From: Calvatia gigantea
Taxonomy: Eukaryota > Basidiomycota > Agaricomycetes > Agaricales > Lycoperdaceae
Assembly (NCBI GenBank): GCA_025093985.1
Contig: JACAAK010000009.1
Location: 1,922,001 to 1,986,000 of the forward strand
DNA length: 64,000 nucleotides
Direction: 5' to 3'
Under the pieces are notes generated by a model, which worked only from the letters and a program-made list of their open reading frames with translations, did not search any database and was not told the origin of the DNA. Below, piece by piece: positions 1 to 12,081 of this stretch (position 1 is the first letter of the stretch; every line of letters starts with the position of its first letter). The position numbers and the translations under genes were made by a program.

Positions 1-121
1 TGTAATCATTGCTCGGTCAGACTTAAATATCACGCGATTCCGATCCCGAGGTCCAGTGGTAACCAGGCCCTTACCTCCATCTCATTCCCTCACTGCTCGA
101 GTTGCGTTCTCAACGACAACA

Positions 122-817
122 ATGTCCAGCGGTTTCTACTCCTTGAAGGCAGTCCTACCTGATGGCAAGACCTTCGATTTTGCGGACCTAAAAGGAAAGA
201 CAGTTCTGATCGTGAATGTCGCCTCTAAATGGTATGTCGATCCGGCAACACATTTGACAGCTACCGATTGCTAATTGTCTCGCAGTGGCTTCACGCCCCA
301 TTACAAAGGTTAGTACGCCAGCCCTGACGAACGAACGTCGTGATGTATGGTCGGCTAGGGTTACAAGCACTTTATGAGAAGTACAAGAACAAGGGCTTGA
401 TCGTTCTGGGCTTCCCATGCAACCAAGTAAACACCTATCCCGAGGCCTTACAGATTTGGAGCTCACCTCAGCGCGATCTAGTTTGGTTCGCAGGAACCAG
501 GCACAGATCAAGAAATCCAGGAATTCTGCTCGCTTACCTATGGGGTCACTTTCCCACTTATGAAGAAGTCGGACGTAAATGGGGACAGCACTTGTGAGGT
601 ATACAAGTGGCTGAAGAATGAAAAAGCCGGACTCTTGGGTCTAACCCGTATTAAGGTATGCCGCCAAAACCAAGCTCTATTCCGTGGCACTGAAATGTCC
701 TACTTTTAGTGGAATTTTGAGAAGTTTCTGATTGACAAGAATGGCAAAGTTGTTAACCGTTGGGCATCGACCACAGCGCCATCTGCGATTGAAACTGAGA
801 TTCAAAATATCCTATGA
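122..817 (+). CDS. Glutathione peroxidase (Cys-type, thioredoxin-dependent)
   Basis: Reduces hydrogen and organic peroxides in the cytosol or mitochondria. By analogy with yeast Gpx3 it should use thioredoxin and may act as a peroxide sensor. Five exons (122-231, 286-308, 359-426, 482-655, 710-817) give 160 aa, the usual length for fungal GPx. Visible motifs: the active-site block ASKCGFTP with peroxidatic Cys37, created across the first splice junction; the FPCNQFG block with catalytic Gln71 region and QEPG; resolving Cys83 in EFCSLTYGVTFP; and WNFEKFL with the catalytic Trp126. There is no selenocysteine codon. The ATG at 122 is chosen because it begins the conserved domain; an in-frame ATG at 56 would add 22 unconserved residues. 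Introns are 50-55 bp with GT-AG ends. The assignment is secure; which of several paralogues it is cannot be told. Confidence 0.95.
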
Positions 818-1264
818 AACTAGATGGGTATGCAGCCACTGAATTGTGATTTTACGTGTAGTAACGTGGAATCACACGATGTGTATCCGGGATCTAACCC
901 ATACATATATTATACGAATGTGTTCGGGAATTCGGCTCGCGTTCAAATTACAGTATGTTCGAATTAACAATACCGGCCGAGGCATAGATCAACAGAACCC
1001 CAACGTGCTTTCCCGGTAATCATCCTGCATTTGTGTTTTACCCTGCCTATCTTTTTGGAAGCTGTTCCAACTTGGTAACCCACAGTGCACACCTGCTCCA
1101 CTGATTGAACTTCGCTGATTGAATTGAAGGCCACGACGGAGCCAAGACTCAACCACCAGGCACCAGGCAGCACCCGCGCAGTTTCAGGGCCACGAGTTAT
1201 ATAACGCTGTTGATCTCATGGATGGTGAAATGTTGCTTGCTTAATGCACATCCTTAGCCCCGGC
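818..1264. other. Intergenic spacer, GPx to F-box gene
   Basis: About 450 bp between two genes on the same strand. It should hold the GPx 3' UTR and the promoter of the next gene. I see no coding potential, repeat or clear regulatory motif. Confidence 0.5.
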
Positions 1265-3009
1265 ATGTCTGTGGATTTCTCGAGTCTGCCGGACGACATC
1301 ATTCACATTCTGGGAAAATCACTCAACAAAGAAAGTCCAATAGACTCATACAATCTAATGATCCTCGTGAGTGCCGTGCTTTCAGAACTACTCTCTGGTT
1401 AAACTGACGGGGCCCACCTGTCAAGTCCAAGCAAACACAAGTACTCCTACTCCCCATCATCTACTCCTCCGTCCATCTACGAAATAGCCGCCAGTGCTTC
1501 TACACCTTACGATATCTACAGAGGTGTCCAACCGTTGCTTCGTACGTACGGAAACTTGTCGTCAGCCCCGGCGGCGACACGCACAACGCGGTCCCAGATT
1601 CTGTAATGGAAGAACAGTTTGCGCATACTCTCGAACAACTCGCCTCAAGCCTGAAGCAAATTACGGATCTTTCCTGGGACGGTTCTTGTCTGCCCAAATC
1701 CACGACATTTTGGTGGACTTTTCAAAAAAAGTGACTCCGGCACCAATCAAGAGTGTCATTTGTGTCTGATATCATCATGTCCAGATGTCCAGAACTAGGA
1801 TATATTAGGACGGCCATATCACAGCAAGAACCCTTTTCTTGGGATAGGGATACAGATGTAAGTCCCCCAGTCGTTAAACCAACAGCCCACCGCTGACTTT
1901 TCTACTTAGTTCCTAAGACTAGTGAATCTTCGTGGTCTTTCAGTCAAGCTCAAGAGTTCGCCCCGTGGCTTGGGCAAGTTCGTTCTACGTTCCTTCAATG
2001 GCCATCCTGACCGTCACCCCAGACCCGTTAGTCCCACCTCGCTATCTGCACACCTTCCCACCTCCCTTCTGGGAAATCATACGGCGCTCACCAAAACTCC
2101 AGCAATTGAATTTTGAGGGTGACGTGTTACGCTCCTTTGGTTTCGAGCCCCTCTTGATCATGAAACTACCGTCGCTCAAAACGCTTACTATAAATGCGAC
2201 CATCTTTACCGACGACGCCTCGATAGATTTGGTTACCTTTCTTAATTCTGCCCCTGGGTTAAAATGCTTCGACTTATCCTCTTTTGCCCGGGTACCTTGG
2301 GATTGCGTCCAACTCCCGCGGATAACACATTACGGAGGCAATATACATTCGATTCTGGCAGGGGGGACACATTGGCCCAGCCTGCAGAGTTTGGATGTTA
2401 GCTACTTCCCAGTCTCCTTCGGGACAGCGACGAGACTCTTCGAAAGGGCTCCAACATTACCCTCCCTAACGTCACTGAAACTGCGATTAACCTTCGAGGA
2501 TCCTGTTGTGATGCAAGGTAATTCTAATTTCTTTGGTGAAGGGGACGCCAAGCTCGGCCTTCTCCCAACCTTGGCTTGTCGTTATCCCAATCTGACCGAT
2601 CTCGATATGATCAGTTCAACTGGGAGTACCTTGCCTTGGGTAGGTCTACATATCCTGTAACGTTGCTCATGCGGCGCTAACTAGGCTCAAGGAGGACATG
2701 TTTCATTCGCTGGGAGACTTTCCACATTTGACCAATTTCTGCCACACGCATGTTCCCCCCCGCTCCGGAGGAACCACACTTCAGATCGCGACTACTGCTC
2801 TATTAGCAAACTCGAATATTGAGCAGGTTACAATCCACCGTTCCGTAGGCCCATGGTACCAAAAATTGGATTACAAAATCAGTGAAAAGGTGGTGGTGAG
2901 ATACATCACCCGTCAGGCGATGCTGGTCAGCGTTCGCCACAACAGATACAAGGATGACGAGTCGCGGGTTTCGAACTCCAGGCTTTTGCTATCCAATAGA
3001 ATCGGGTAG
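1265..3009 (+). CDS. F-box-like / leucine-rich-repeat-like protein of the expanded agaricomycete family
   Basis: The N-terminus (SLPDDIIHILGKSL) fits an F-box-like helix, which would recruit a substrate to an SCF ubiquitin ligase. The rest has LRR-like spacing (for example SPKLQQLNFEG and MKLPSLKTLTINAT), typical of the large F-box/LRR families of mushrooms. Proposed exons: 1265-1366, 1426-1730, 1785-1857, 1910-1964, 2023-2639, 2692-3009, giving 489 aa with all phases consistent. The 1965-2022 intron has a weak donor (GTGGCT) but a CTGAC branch site; without it the frame breaks, so a small indel is the alternative. An in-frame ATG lies 21 bases upstream at 1244. The substrate is unknown. The family often contains recent duplicates and pseudogenes. 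Confidence 0.7.
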
Positions 3010-4741
3010 TATTGTGTCATGTGGTGGAATTTCCTTGGTTTCACAGGATATAAAACACGGGTCAAAAGCGTTTTATATTTGCATTCGCACAGATGTTGTA
3101 AGGACGGAATGCAGGCTGTGCGTAAAACACGGCATCCTGCATTCCCTCCTTCATAGTTTAATCTCCGCGCTGCCTTGAGGTCGTAGAGTACTTAAGTCAC
3201 CTTTTGTATTTGATAGACCTTAGCTCCCCACGAGGGATGTCTCACCACAATTTCAACCGTCTCAGAATGCTCTCCATATAAGGTAGATCTGGTACCGATC
3301 ACATGATCAAAGCGTGATGGGAGCGTGACAAATGGCATGAGAAAAACATAAAATATTTGGGGCTGCCCCAATTTTGACTTTATCAGAGTTCTAACTACAA
3401 GTAAATGTAGATAAAATCTATAAGAACAAAACGTTGTAGACGGTTCTTTTATTCCTGTGATTTTGAGGACGCCCCATGAAGAATACGGGTGCCAGAGATT
3501 AGAACTAAGCACTGCGCCAACGAGTCGATATGGCACAGGTCATGTTGATGTCATATTGACTTTAAAAGGTCATAGTATGCCATACTGAAATACACACTTT
3601 CCAAGTTTAATACGATATCAATATGACAAGTGTCACATTGACTTGTGGGCACAGTGTAAGGTAGACCTCACATTTAAACCACCCCAGTCCCAGGACTAAG
3701 AACTACAATCATCAAATGATCAATGGTGCGGGAACACAAATACAATCCTATTGGAAATTTACAAGGATGGGTGAATCCCCATCTGAAAAGCAAAAATTGC
3801 AATTTTTGCAAAAACTGCCAGGAAAACAGGGAAAAGACGGTATCACACCTCCCATTCCAGCAACAAATTTTTGTCAACTTACAGCTGCTGGAATCTAGTG
3901 AAAGTGGAATGGTTATGTTTTGACACTGAACTACAATAAATAATCTCTAATCAACCATATGCGCATAATGTGTGCCTATCTTCCTGATGTCCGGGGCACG
4001 GTCGCATGCAGTGCTCTGACCATTGTCACACTGGGTCACATGGCACGTGATCAGTACCAGAACGTGTAAGGTCTACCTTAGTCTTGCTCGTACGCCCGGA
4101 TGGCATTGTACTTGCACACACACAGAGTCCCTCTCTCTCTCTGCTATGATGTACTTGTATCCTACCTGAGGTCAAAGGAGAGGGTCCCTGCAATTGACGG
4201 AATGCAATTGCACGATTTATTGTTGAATGAACGCTCATCTCTTCAGATGTTGTAGAACAAAGGTATGACTCAAAAGCATTAAATGATTAATTAGTTAATA
4301 ATCATGCGAGTAGAGCAGCTGAACAGTAGATTGACACGGTGCGGCTCGGTACATCGCTCGAAACACAACGTCAACGCAAGTCCGGTCCAAGAGCCGTGGA
4401 TGCTAGCGGTATTTCACGTCACTTGTTTTGGTGCGCAGGCCGTGTCTGCTTAACGTCCGACGTTACAACAGGAGAATTGTACGTATCTGTTCTGTTAATA
4501 AGTAGCCACTTTAGTTTACGGTTGCACGAATTTTTGGCGGCAGTGGTCGTTTTAATACGGTCATTTATCGGCTGTTCCCGACAACTGGCAGATTTCGGAT
4601 CTCCTTAAATTTGCTGGATCATCATTATCGAGATTGCTGGTAAAATGAATAGAATGTTTCCGAGAATATACTAAGTACAGATATCGATTAAAAGTAGACT
4701 TCAGTTGAACGCAGGTTTGAATACCGAGTTGCGGCAGAAGA
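3010..4741. other. Gene-poor 1.7 kb spacer with decayed repeat
   Basis: No convincing gene. The stretch 3279-4080 carries related inverted repeat arms (see separate repeat entry). The 4090-4740 part has only short random open frames and a CT-rich run near 4130-4142. Confidence 0.5.
3279..4080. repeat. Imperfect inverted repeat, probable degraded DNA-transposon remnant
   Basis: The sequence starting TAAGGTAGA near 3279 followed by a TCTGGTACCGATCAC block recurs, inverted, at the right end (about 4017-4080), where the reverse complement reads TAAGGTAGA, a short insert, TCTGGTACTGATCAC, then a GTGACAATGG-like block. A third TAAGGTAGACCT lies at 3657-3668 and is a perfect 12-bp inverse of 4069-4080. 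The interior near 3540-3650 also holds short inverted copies around a CAATATGAC-type motif. No transposase frame is left, and I found no clean target-site duplication next to the outer arms. Inferred to be a decayed MITE-like element, possibly nested. Confidence 0.4.
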
Positions 4742-7553
4742 TCACTTTGAGATCACTGGTGTGATGTCATTATTTTCACGTTCGTCCTCATCACTTGTAG
4801 CATCTTCCGACCCGGATTCGGACCCCTCACTACTAGCACCGGGATTCCCAATCTTTTCACTATCGCTTTCGTCATCATCATCATCGTCTTCTTCTTCGCC
4901 ATCTTCGTCCTCGCTTTCTTCAGTGCTGACCGTGTCAGCATAGAAGCTCTCCAGGTCTTGAGGTAGTGCTCCTTTTGCGCCTTCTTGACGGGAATCTGGT
5001 CTCTGGTCCATGGTTGGAGTCAACACAATAGGAGGAGCGGCTCCCCTTGCTATCGGACCAGCGGAAGAGGAGATGGCGGTCGGAACAGGTGTAGAGGGTT
5101 TGTCGTCCTCAGAATCTCTTAACGAGGACTCAACACCCTTCTCCAACCAATCCGGTAGTACGGTGTCCATTTGCATCGGCTTCCCAAGGACAACGCTTAA
5201 AGTTCCAAGAAGAGATTTCTCGTCAGCTGTCAACAAGCGATTAGGCCGCATGCTCTGTCGTACGCGTGAATGGACATACTGGAGTAACTAGGTTCGTCAT
5301 CGACAACTCCAGACTTCCCATCAAAGAGAACTACATGAACTTGTTCTCTCCTTAGGATGACTCCACTGCGCTCTTCTTGGGATCCGTTAACGAGATTGGG
5401 TGAGATTCCAGCCAAAAGGGAGTTGATCAGTTTTGCCCGGTCTCTCACATCATAGTTGGCGTCATAGCGCGCCAGTGAAAACACATAATGGGACAGTAGT
5501 GAGAGTGTTGTATCATGAGGGGATAACACTAGGAGCTTCGCTGCGAGAGTGATGATTTGGAGTTTAACAAGAGCAGCCTGTAGATAGTCAGGAAGGCAGA
5601 ACATCCCTCGAAAAGAAGGGCGAACCTCTTGTCCAAAATTCTTTGCGGTTTTCCGCAACAAGTCTGGTGCCCATTCAGCGATCCCTTCTGGACCCGGGCT
5701 GGACTCCTTGGAGGCAGCATATTGCCCCGCTAGCCAAATTACGCAGGCTCGTGCTTGAGGGTTCTTGACGTCATCAATCTTTCTTGCTAAGCGAGCAATG
5801 ATCGAGAGAGCCGATTGAGATGGATCCGAAAGTCCTGCAGCCGTCGACGGGAGCTGCGCTTGAACAAGCATTTTGAGTACGACGACTGCTGGGCCGATCA
5901 TACTGTCTGTCCATGTTCCATTGGCATGAATGCTTGATTAATCTACTAATATACACACCATTCCCGCTTTGTATCATGGCAATCAAAGCCGCGAGGCATT
6001 GTTGTGTGGATTCCGGAATGGCAGATGCGCAACGAGCAACGGCATGTATGGATTCACTTACAATTAAGTCATCGGTATCGTCCGCGTAATCCTAGGACGG
6101 AAGTCAAGTCATGATGCCTGATCCGATGCGAGAAGCTGTGTGTGACTTTACTAACGATGAATTCCCTCAAAATTGCTCTGTAGTTTTCGGGATTTAAAAC
6201 TTGGAGTAGCAGTCGTATTTTGTGACATTTAACCTCCCGGGTATCAATCGTTTTCAACAAAAAGCGGGTATAATAAGGGGCGAATAGTTCCTGCCCAGGA
6301 CATATGCATTAGCTTGCGAAGAAATAACGAGAAAACAATGTCGTACTGGCGCCTTGGGTACGATAATCAACAGATACGCAAGTACAACTTGCTCTATTTC
6401 TCTGGATTTATGCAAGAGCTTCAGCAGGGGATGTAGGAGTTTTGACAGGTATTCGGGGGGGCCCCCATAGTAGATTACTCTCACCGCGGTCATCACAGAC
6501 TACAACAGGCACATCGGATTCGTTTAACCACAACATGATCGTCAAAAAGAAGACACTCACCGCGGGATTGTGGCTCATGAAAATTGGTTCCACGGACGTT
6601 AGCAGCAGCTTGACGTCAGGATCTAGCTCATCCCCAACAGGACGAGGAAGCATTGTTCGAGCATATCTCAGCAACAAATTCATGAGGTCCACTTGACCCC
6701 ATTCATCAACTTCCACGAGCATTCTACATAGTCTGCGATATTGCTGGTGGAGGAGATCAAGCCGAGTTGGACACACTGCTTCAAATGCCACCGCGACGCT
6801 TCCGATAGCTAAGGGTGATCTTTCCTTTAGCATATTCGTGATGATCTGGATGAGCGAAGGTAGGTGCGCGGAATCAAGTCTGGAAGAAAGGGGAATAGAG
6901 GTTAGTTCTTGAAGTTCGATGAGGACAGAACAAGAGTACTCACTCGTAACACCTGGGTATGGCTAATCCTGCAGTCTTCCTAACGTACGGGCTCAGATCC
7001 GCCGCGCATCTCTTGATAGCTAGGACCACAATGTTTCCAATCATTGGCACTCTAATTCCACCCAACACTCGCAATGCCATGGCTCGAATCAGAGGGCTGC
7101 TGTCCGTAAGGTCCTTTTGGAACGTATTGATGGACAAGAGTGCTAGATCTGGTTCCTGCTCTGCATATCGAAGGAGGTAGATATACACCAGTTTCCTGAT
7201 TTCGAGATTTTGCGAAGCAACGTTTTTCACTACTTGAGCAAAGTATTCTGAGACGTTACGCCCTTTTGATATTAGCTGCACAAAATTATCACCTGGCGAA
7301 ACGGCAAAGTCAAAGCCAAGCTGCGACATACAGCAATCAGCCTTTTCATCGCATCCAACTTTTCTCTATCGCTGCTCGAATCCAGTTGTTTTCGGATGTC
7401 CTTGCCCTTGTCATCTGAGCCGTCCAGATATACAGCGCTGGTTCCACGAGTTATGGCAAGGTCCCTCGTGTGCTCTGAGAAGGACTCTTGTAGTCGCATA
7501 CCAAGCCTAGTGGCATTTTCGGTGATGGTGTTGAGGTATTGTTGACCAGACAT
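4742..7553 (-). CDS. APL6: AP-3 adaptor complex beta subunit
   Basis: Large beta adaptin of the AP-3 coat, which carries cargo from Golgi or endosomes directly to the vacuole. Eight exons (7332-7553, 6944-7275, 6879-6561, 6499-6347, 6290-6156, 6091-5959, 5906-5305, 5254-4742) give 802 aa, close to yeast Apl6. The N-terminal trunk shows the adaptin HEAT-type pattern: KRLI, then [31 protein letters not shown] and [16 protein letters not shown]. The block [15 protein letters not shown] near residue 630 ends the trunk. The C-terminal hinge is extremely acidic and Ser-rich (runs of D and E near 4850-4920), a hallmark of AP-3 beta rather than AP-1/2 beta. The 5255-5304 intron has a weak donor but restores frame exactly. 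No ear domain is obvious. It lies 166 bp downstream of the GH79 gene on the same strand. Confidence 0.92.
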
Positions 7554-7719
7554 GATGCATGAAAGGGGGTCGAGAGTGAGGTGAATGAGCTATTCATTAC
7601 GTCATGATGCTGACTTCGAAAGATCATAACCGGCATAAGTTTGTAACTTCTTGTTTTCCGACTCAGGTACCAAGGAACATGTTGTTACAAGTACAAAATA
7701 TCAAGCAGTGGGTAATGCC

Positions 7720-9717
7720 TTAAAACTTAAAGAAGACCAGGACTACCTCGGTGTCACTGATATCAAATCCTGCAGCCAAAGAGATTCTTTCGGTTTGCGC
7801 GGTCCCGCCAACCTTCCCATCAGTGGTCTCGTACGTCTGTCCACCCCATCTCAAACCGGATGTGTCGTCAGCATGCCTGTGGGGATTGGTGTCAATGAAT
7901 ATGCAGTTGAATTTACAATAGATGACTAACGGGACAGCAAGCCTCTTTAAAGTCGCCGAAGGCGTAGCACCATTTACAACAGCCAAATTCAAATGTGCTC
8001 GGCCACGACTAGTGCTACTTTTCAAGAATGCGTGAGAGTTGATGAATACCGCGCGAGCTAAGCGGGTGCCTTCATAGAAGGCGTATCCAGCAATGGTGGG
8101 ATCGTTTATTGTGATTTCCGAAATCCGGGTATTTCCACTATGTCCGATGGCTTCAGCTGCGATGATGGCTGCGTAATACTGTGGTTGAACATGTGGAAGA
8201 AGGGGATTGGGTAAAGGTGTGGCATCGGTTGTTGACCTTGTCAGTGTTATGGGTTGGATCTATTCACGTTATGTCAGTATTCGTCTGTCAACCATTTATG
8301 TTAAGTAGCACCCACAAAATTATATTTATACCCGATTCCCTCATGGAAGAATATCCTCGACGATTGTATTTGTGTTCTAAGCGTTGGTTTAGCTGCGAGA
8401 ATTGCCCATAAAAATCAAAGCTCACGAAAACAGGGCATAGTCCAGCGACCATAATGCGGCACCAGCAGTATTACTGACTCCAGGAGCACCCTAGTACCTC
8501 GTCAGCTCAAATACAAGGAATAACAACAACGGACGTGCATGGCACGAGTAACTATTGGTTTCACCCAACACATAATCCAATCCCTGAGCTCGTACTGCTC
8601 TCGCATCTGGTGCAAATATAGTGAGGTTGCCTCTTATTGTTGCCTTGGTCATCAAATCCTGCAGGAGTCCTTCACTCCCGGAACAGAAAGATCCACTGTA
8701 GTGGTGTTGGGATATTCTGGACAAAAAAAAGTGCGTCAATGTGGAAGAGATTCTGGAGGCGGATGGCGTACGTGGATATAAACGATCCAGCAGCAGAATC
8801 CAGGAGTCCTTCATTGAAAATAGCCTGTGGAGAAAAGCCAGTGTTGGAGTGAGAAGACCCTGCAAAAGACGCTCCCCAAAACTGCGTGCTGGAAGTCGAA
8901 GTAATACCTGCTGCTGCAGATACATTAGACGCAAAGGAAGTCCATCTGTGTTAAAGTCAGTCAAACCCAACTGACCCCGGTATAACGTATTATGCTTTAC
9001 TCTGTCACGTATTGAGTTGAGGTATAGTTCCTGGCTCTGTGACCATTAGACCCGAACAAGTCCGGTTCGTTTCCGATCTCAATGGCATCAAGCACAATGC
9101 CTTGTCCTTTAACAGAGGAAGAAGCGAATGCTCTAACAATTGCTTTTGCCTCTAAATTGGCAGCGGTCAGGTTATTCTCCCCGAAATTCACGCCCCAAAC
9201 GACGTGAGTGTCTAGGGTGAAGACCTTCAGTGGTTGAGATGATCGAGTCTAAGTCAACATAGCATACTTGGGGGCAAGAAGCGGACAGCCTGATAATATG
9301 CATCGCCCACCGTGATGTTGAGGGCCTCCGGATATGGAACTGTGGAAGTGGGAGCAGGGAACAGGAGTTGCGGGTTCTACTAGCGGGTAAACCTCGGTGT
9401 CAACAGTGTTTTAACAGGATGCATACCTGGACATTCGGGTTATAATTCGTACGGTCTTCGCTGTTGGCTCCAATTCGGATAAAGGGTGGTTGACCAGATA
9501 GAGATCTGAGATTGTCGAGCACATTGAAAAAGAATTGATTGCGACTATCGAGGCCAACCCAATCGGTCCACCTGTCCTGCTCCAAAGAGAAACCAACCAG
9601 GGTCGGTGCCACATGAACAGCCCCGGACGGCGCAGTGAGGGATATGCCCACATTGACGCCCAAAGCTGAAGTGACAAAGGAAAAGAGGGTTAGTATAGGA
9701 AGGTTGAGGGCACCCAT
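7720..9717 (-). CDS. Secreted GH79 beta-glucuronidase-like glycoside hydrolase
   Basis: Predicted secreted retaining glycosidase of family GH79, which removes glucuronic acid (often 4-O-methyl) from arabinogalactan-type glycans. Nine exons (9717-9427, 9376-9268, 9211-9001, 8945-8772, 8716-8539, 8490-8426, 8376-8316, 8259-7931, 7876-7720) give 524 aa, and the total is an exact multiple of three. A signal peptide (about residues 1-20, ending SALG) is followed by the barrel: GFSLEQDRWTDWVG, FIRIGANSEDRTNY, the acid/base candidate Glu182 in EIGNEPD, and the nucleophile candidate Glu355 in FFHEGIGYKYN. The C-terminal beta domain includes RGRAHLNLAVVNGAT. Intron 8491-8538 starts with GC. On this strand a TATAAATA box sits at 9751-9758, only about 34 nt upstream of the ATG. 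Substrate specificity cannot be told. Confidence 0.9.
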
Positions 9718-10483
9718 GTTTTGCAGGATTGAGGAACACCTGGCGACGAATATTTATACGGTCGTGTCATGGCCCAAGGCCCAATGGTAGCTTAAAACTA
9801 AAGCCGTTCAATAAGAGATGCACGATAGCCTCATGGAAGTTATACATGCTTTGTGCCCAGCTCATTCATCTACTCTCACCGCGAAGCAAAGAAGCGCCGC
9901 GAATCGATGTAACTTGTGACGAGTACTGACGGCTAGGAGGTTATTATGAATGCGAGCATACGGGCCCACCACCAGGTGACAATGCTCGTGCTACGACACT
10001 GGAGGAGATCAGAAATAGGAGCCTTTCCAGGCCGAGCAGTGGAGATGGTGGCTTCCTTCTCGTGGGACATGGCGCCGCGGTGTCTGTGCAGCAAGTTCCC
10101 ATGAAAAGGACTAGGCAGGATGATGGCAATAAAAATACACGCACTAGGCATTCGGACTAAACGCAGGAGTAGTGAACTCAGCGCCGTTAGCGCTTGAATG
10201 AAACTTAAAGGAGATTTAAGATGTCACAACTTCTGAATCAAGAAGTGCCGCTCAAGTTCTTGGGGATTTATGCGAACACCGCCGCTGCTCCTTCCTCTAC
10301 ACAAAGGGTAGAGATTCAGAGTTAACCGTCAAGGGAGTAAGTCGAAAGGTGGGCACTGTTTAGTTAAGTAACGTTTAACTCAGGATAAGGAAGGGAGTGT
10401 TCCCGATCACACACCAAATAAGGAACAATAATTCAACGTTTGTGCGTTGCCCACACTCTCCGCTGAACCCTTCTGTTGATAAA
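9718..10483. promoter_or_regulatory. Divergent promoter region, GH79 and RAD51D-like genes
   Basis: A 766-bp spacer between divergently transcribed genes. The GH79 side has a TATAAATA box (reverse strand, 9751-9758). No TATA box is obvious on the RAD51D-like side. No gene seen inside. Confidence 0.5.
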
Positions 10484-11761
10484 ATGCAACTGAGTGCTAT
10501 CCCCGAACTTCCACAGGCATTTGTTCAATGTCTGGAAGAATGTGGCCTCAAGTCTGACGTCGAATTCCTTTCGACAACTGTTGTGGAAATTCTGCGCAAT
10601 ATTCCCCCAGGTTTCATCACAAGAGCAGAAATCGGCAAATACAAGGAGGTCGTCGCGAAAGTCACGTCTGCCCCTGGTCTCGCCGCAGGAAGTCTCCTAG
10701 AGTCAACGTCTGAAAACGTGTCTCAAGAGACGACCCTCAAATTGCCCTCCTCTCTGGCTACCTTCTCACATATTCTCTCCCCCCACAGTGGGCGAGTTGT
10801 TGAACTATCGGGGCATCGAGAGTCCAGAAAATTCGTGAGCGCCGCGTGCCTACTTATGGCTCTGCGTTGTGGTAACCTGAATCTTCGAGGAATTCATACT
10901 TAATATTGTCCTACGTCACCTAGCCGAGAACGCTCACGGCGCGGTACATTGGGTGGACACTACGGGTGATTTTCCGCCCGACAAAGCGTCCAATATCGCT
11001 TCTCGCTTAAGGACAAATGTGAGTTCCAAGCCCCTTTCAACCCCTATCACGGACCGACTCTACGTCCTCTTACTGTAGGGAGGATTGACATGTCTTGAGC
11101 GCATCCAGTTGTCCCTGGCATTGGAAATCGAACAACTTTATGATGTTCTTGATGAAGTTACACCTCCTCTTGCGGTATTCCTCTTCAGTTTGTTTGTCGT
11201 CAGGAATTAGCCGCGTACTTATCCACGGTTATAGGCAGATGATAGTGTTCTGTCTACCGGATACTTGGTCATTGACAATATTAGTTCCCTCCTTGGACCC
11301 CTTCTGAGTGCAACGTCTTCTCAAGGCCACGCTCTAATGGTGGATCTCATGCATCAACTCAAACTCCTGGCTCAACGGCACCTCATCACGGTGATAGTTC
11401 GTACTTGTTAACGCCAGGAGGAATCTCGCTCTAAGGCAAATTAATAGGTAATCAACACTAGTACTGGTCCCCACCGTGACTCCTACGGGGTGAACAAGAA
11501 ACCAGCCCTTGGTCCGACTTTCGCGTTTTTAACGGACGCAACATTATGGATTGCTGCAGACAAGTGCTATCAGCCTACATCGGACATGGACTCACGCAAC
11601 GAAGACAGTGACATCATCTGCCACATTGAATTACTCAAATCGAACTTTACGGTCAGTCACGTAGCTTTCTCCTTAAGGATTCAATCTTATAATCCATTTC
11701 ACAGGCTGCGATCACGCCTGGTAGCTGTATCCTCACATCTGGATTATATTTGGATGCATAA
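10484..11761 (+). CDS. RAD51D-like RecA-family recombination mediator
   Basis: RAD51 paralogue expected to help load or stabilise RAD51 in homologous recombination. Six exons (10484-10834, 10890-11018, 11079-11174, 11235-11396, 11448-11651, 11705-11761) give 332 aa; human RAD51D has 328. The best match is the C-terminal half: YLVIDNISSLLGPLL (Walker B region), ALMVDLMHQLKLLAQRHL, TVIVINTSTG, then KPALGPTFAFLTDATLWI, all in the order seen in RAD51D. VHWVDTTGDFPP follows the ATPase start. The Walker A position reads G110-HRES-R115-K116-F117 across the first splice junction: the lysine is kept, but the second glycine and the Ser/Thr are missing. ATP binding may therefore be weak or lost. All exon phases agree, so a misread junction is unlikely but should be tested. 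Confidence 0.82.
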
Positions 11762-12081
11762 ATGAGTGAGCTTCCTATTTCGGTAATTAGTTCTTTCGTT
11801 GCATCCTTGTATTCCTTCGTTATCCCCACAATCCAGCCAGCCGCGCTCATGCCGACCTTCGCTCTACTAGAAAGAGTAAGTGGCCTTACAAACCACGGAT
11901 AATAGAACGTCAGAATTGAAGTCACGCCATTTCATCATTGCGCAATATTGGCAATTGTTCGCGAATCACACCCCTCCCAGTGCAACGAAAGCAACAATCA
12001 AACCAATTCTAAGTTCCGTCAAAGCGGTATATATAAAGGAGAAGTCTTCGGATATACCGTGCTGTGCTGCATAACAACGCA
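11762..12081 (+). promoter_or_regulatory. Promoter of TauD-like gene with TATA box
   Basis: A 320-bp spacer between co-directional genes. TATATATAAA at 12028-12037 lies 45 nt before the ATG, a normal position for a fungal TATA box with a very short 5' UTR. It suggests inducible expression, as expected for a catabolic dioxygenase. Confidence 0.5.

Noticed and set aside
1965..2022. Possible frameshift in the F-box-like gene
   Set aside because: A 58-bp GT-AG intron with a CTGAC branch site restores frame, although its donor is weak; kept as an intron.
5255..5304. Possible frameshift at the end of the AP-3 beta trunk
   Set aside because: A 50-bp intron with GT-AG ends restores frame and gives an 802-aa total that is an exact codon multiple.
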